Assembly: GCF_002101295.1 (NCBI RefSeq)
Contig: NZ_CP020778.1
Coordinates: 434,001-498,000, forward strand
Source: Candidatus Pelagibacter sp. RS40
Lineage (GTDB): Bacteria > Pseudomonadota > Alphaproteobacteria > Pelagibacterales > Pelagibacteraceae
Direction: 5' to 3'
Length of the DNA: 64,000 bases
Shown: positions 63,793-64,000 of the stretch, piece after piece
How positions within the stretch are numbered: position 1 is the first letter of the stretch
How the letters are laid out: each line of letters begins with the position of its first letter
Position numbers and translations under genes: made by a program
The notes under the pieces: generated by a model
Databases searched by the model: none
The model's input: the letters and a program-made list of their open reading frames with translations, nothing else
Told to the model about the DNA's origin: nothing

Positions 63793-64000
63793 ATGGATAA
63801 AATCTCCAGTCTAAAAAAAGAAATAATTGATACACTAGATTTTAATAAAGCAACAGATATAGTTTCCATTGACCTTGAGGGTAAATCATCAATGGCTGAT
63901 TATATGATTATAGCTAGTGGAACTTCATCGAGACATATTCAAGCTTTATCAGAGCAGGTTTTTGAAAAATTTAAGAAAAGTGGAATTCAAAATTGTAAAA
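63793..64000 (+). CDS. rsfS: Ribosomal silencing factor RsfS, 3' end cut by window edge
   Basis: I translated this partial gene by hand: an ATG at 63793 opens a frame of 69 codons to the end of the window. The sequence MDKISSLKKEIIDTLDFNKA, then ADYMIIASGTSSRHIQALSE, is the RsfS/DUF143 (Iojap) pattern. The protein binds L14 on the large subunit and blocks subunit joining when nutrients are low. It begins 17 bases after the nadD stop. About a third of the protein is missing. Confidence 0.93.
   Translation, partial: MDKISSLKKEIIDTLDFNKATDIVSIDLEGKSSMADYMIIASGTSSRHIQALSEQVFEKFKKSGIQNCK

Overview
This window is an A+T-rich, gene-dense bacterial chromosome segment that looks like the SAR11 clade (Candidatus Pelagibacter and relatives, Alphaproteobacteria). 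The reasons are the heavy A+T bias, the lysine/isoleucine/asparagine-rich proteins, the very short or overlapping gene junctions, and alphaproteobacterial markers. The markers are a class I lysyl-tRNA synthetase, a ChvG/ChvI two-component pair next to ahcY, a RegA/ActR-type regulator, the F1-ATPase zeta subunit, a SAM-II riboswitch before metX, and a RamB/ScfR-type regulator facing isocitrate lyase. I see no rRNA, tRNA, CRISPR array, insertion sequence, prophage or pseudogene. It reads as core chromosome. The exact strain cannot be told from the sequence alone.

Layout. 1-11.6 kb: a HAD phosphatase cut by the window edge, groES-groEL behind a heat-shock type promoter, typA, a YczE-like membrane protein, a renalase-like FAD enzyme, the tldE/tldD protease pair, a DCC thiol protein and a DjlA-like co-chaperone. 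11.6-15.1 kb: isocitrate lyase with a 54-residue leader gene, divergent from its probable regulator across a control region with two nearly identical 19-bp repeats. 15.1-22 kb: a lysine-rich coiled-coil protein, a cyclopropane fatty acid synthase, a DapA-like aldolase, a membrane J-protein, oligopeptidase B and Hsp20. 22-26 kb: purine uptake and salvage, DNA repair glycosylase, EamA exporter. 25.8-31.2 kb: msrA, a mercaptopyruvate sulfurtransferase, and an RND pump whose adaptor lacks the usual helical hairpin.

31.2-42.2 kb: a run of mostly minus-strand genes (lysozyme-like lipoprotein, nuclease, ATPase zeta subunit, VanZ-like protein) with the plus-strand gpmA, then a long minus-strand series polA, chvI, chvG, ahcY, tsaE, amgK-like, murU-like. 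42.2-47.5 kb: bioY, the RegA-type regulator, and a polyamine cluster (ornithine decarboxylase with a leader attenuator, deoxyhypusine-synthase-like enzyme, PhzF-like protein, agmatinase-family enzyme). 47.5-51 kb: queuosine precursor transporter, rpmB, pyrD, lysK. 51-54.6 kb: trkH, ampG-like transporter, a cytoplasmic NlpC/P60 peptidase. 54.6-59.2 kb: hisC-tyrA on the minus strand, and SAM-II riboswitch-metX-metW-gloB on the plus strand. 59.2-64 kb: rplU-rpmA-obgE-proB-proA-nadD-rsfS, the last cut by the window edge.

Themes linking the genes: protein folding and turnover (GroESL, Hsp20, two J-proteins, TldDE, PtrB, MsrA); central carbon control (aceA with its regulator); cell-wall recycling (AmpG-like, NlpC/P60, AmgK-like, MurU-like); polyamine synthesis; and sulfur/methionine metabolism (MetX/MetW, AhcY, MsrA, sulfurtransferase). 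The observations I rate highest are the paired 19-bp operators at aceA, the hairpin-less RND adaptor, and the mutually exclusive hairpins before the ornithine decarboxylase gene.
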